A stretch of DNA of 64,000 nucleotides from Aureimonas sp. AU22 (GTDB lineage: Bacteria > Pseudomonadota > Alphaproteobacteria > Rhizobiales > Rhizobiaceae), in the NCBI RefSeq assembly GCF_001463745.1, contig NZ_BBWJ01000014.1, positions 62,001 through 126,000 of the forward strand. The letters are read 5' to 3'. Positions 63,674 to 64,000 of this stretch are shown here, piece by piece. Under the pieces are notes generated by a model. It saw nothing but the letters and a program-made list of their open reading frames with translations, was not told the origin of the DNA and did no database searches. Both the position numbers and the translations under genes were made by a program. Position 1 is the first letter of the stretch. Every line of letters starts with the position of its first letter.

Positions 63674-64000
63674 TCAGCCCCGCGCGGGAACGATCGTGAT
63701 CAGGGCGTTGGACGGGTAGATCGACTCGTAGAGAACGCCGTCGCCCGGAATGAACTCGAGCACGGTCTCGCCGCCGCCGTCGGCCATGATGAGCGAGCCG
63801 TCGCCGGTGGTCTTCCAGTAGGCGACGCGAGCCAGTTCGGGCGAGGCCGCGCAGTCGGGTCCGAGCGGGGCGCGGCGGAAGCCGGCCGCGGCGTCGGCGG
63901 GACCGGCGATCTTGCAGGTTGCGCCGTTGCGCAGGTCGATGAGGCGGATCGCGGCCGCCGGCTGCGGACCAGTGGGCTCGATCGAGCCGGTGATCTCGCT
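63674..64000 (-). CDS. Partial Inh/Omp19-like protease inhibitor (N-terminus beyond window)
   Basis: The last 108 residues are visible; the stop is at 63674-63676 and the gene runs off the right edge. The segments FRRAPLGPDCAASPELARV, AYWKTTGDGSLIMADGGGE and YPSNALITIVPA match the AprI/Inh-Omp19 beta-barrel inhibitor pattern, with an earlier Cys (GATCK) that could form a disulfide. Omp19 is a Brucella outer-membrane lipoprotein with protease-inhibitor activity, so a periplasmic lipoprotein role is likely. The signal peptide cannot be seen here. Confidence 0.65.
   Translation of the reverse strand, partial: SEITGSIEPTGPQPAAAIRLIDLRNGATCKIAGPADAAAGFRRAPLGPDCAASPELARVAYWKTTGDGSLIMADGGGETVLEFIPGDGVLYESIYPSNALITIVPARG

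Noticed and set aside
1-64000. CRISPR arrays, tRNA or rRNA genes, insertion sequences and prophage
   Set aside because: No regularly spaced direct repeats, cloverleaf-forming sequence, transposase motif or phage structural gene was recognised. The read was by eye, so a small RNA gene could have been missed.

Overview
This 64 kb window is ordinary chromosomal DNA of a high-GC alphaproteobacterium, most likely a member of the Hyphomicrobiales (Rhizobiales). I base this on a RirA-type iron operator (TGA-N9-TCA) before a siderophore receptor, a partial Inh/Omp19-like gene of the kind known from Brucella, a rhizobial-type ChoX/BetC pair and a tandem glycine riboswitch. The genus cannot be fixed from the sequence alone. 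No tRNA, rRNA, insertion sequence, prophage block or CRISPR array was seen. Coding density is high, and many neighbouring genes overlap by ATGA or GTGA.

Layout. 1-9.2 kb: a tripartite tricarboxylate transporter operon (tctC-tctB-tctA) with a methylisocitrate lyase-like enzyme and a secreted alpha/beta hydrolase, divergent from a GntR regulator; then a Tat-exported metallo-hydrolase and aldo/keto reductase pair divergent from a LysR regulator. 9.2-14.4 kb: a minus-strand operon with a two-subunit molybdenum hydroxylase (IorA/IorB-like), an SDR, a DedA/VTT membrane protein and a PmtA-like methyltransferase. 14.4-15.2 kb is free of convincing genes. 15.2-22.3 kb: a two-component system, LysR, DUF1330, an AraC/SDR divergent pair and a DMT exporter. 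22.3-28 kb: an inositol dehydrogenase-like gene with a LacI regulator, then the proton-translocating transhydrogenase pntAB with a hairpin over the pntA Shine-Dalgarno. 28-34.5 kb: a GAF-PAS-GGDEF-EAL protein, a MocR/EamA divergent pair, a TIM-barrel isomerase and dgkA. 34.5-41 kb: DUF2256, a CsgA-type SDR and a class II photolyase, the last lying directly behind a YehY-YehX-YehW osmoprotectant ABC operon that lacks its binding protein; then DUF4166 and DCC proteins. 41-45 kb: a TonB-dependent siderophore receptor and the overlapping 16S rRNA modification genes rsmC-rsuA. 45-49.5 kb: an RND efflux pair. 49.6-56.5 kb: choX-betC and a complete ugpBAEC operon. 56.5-64 kb: a tandem glycine riboswitch before a DadA-type oxidase, an NlpC/P60-like hydrolase, otsBA, eda, a lipoprotein esterase, a GNAT acetyltransferase and a partial Inh/Omp19-like protein.

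Functional themes. Compatible-solute and phosphocholine/glycerophosphate metabolism recurs (YehYXW, ChoX, BetC, UgpBAEC, OtsBA), as do sugar acid and inositol catabolism (IolG-like, Eda, a TIM-barrel isomerase). I see no clear evidence of a wholly new system. The most informative non-coding features are the riboswitch, the pntA hairpin, the GntR and MocR palindromes, the RirA box, and a near-identical 18-mer over the -35 elements of both iolG and ugpB.
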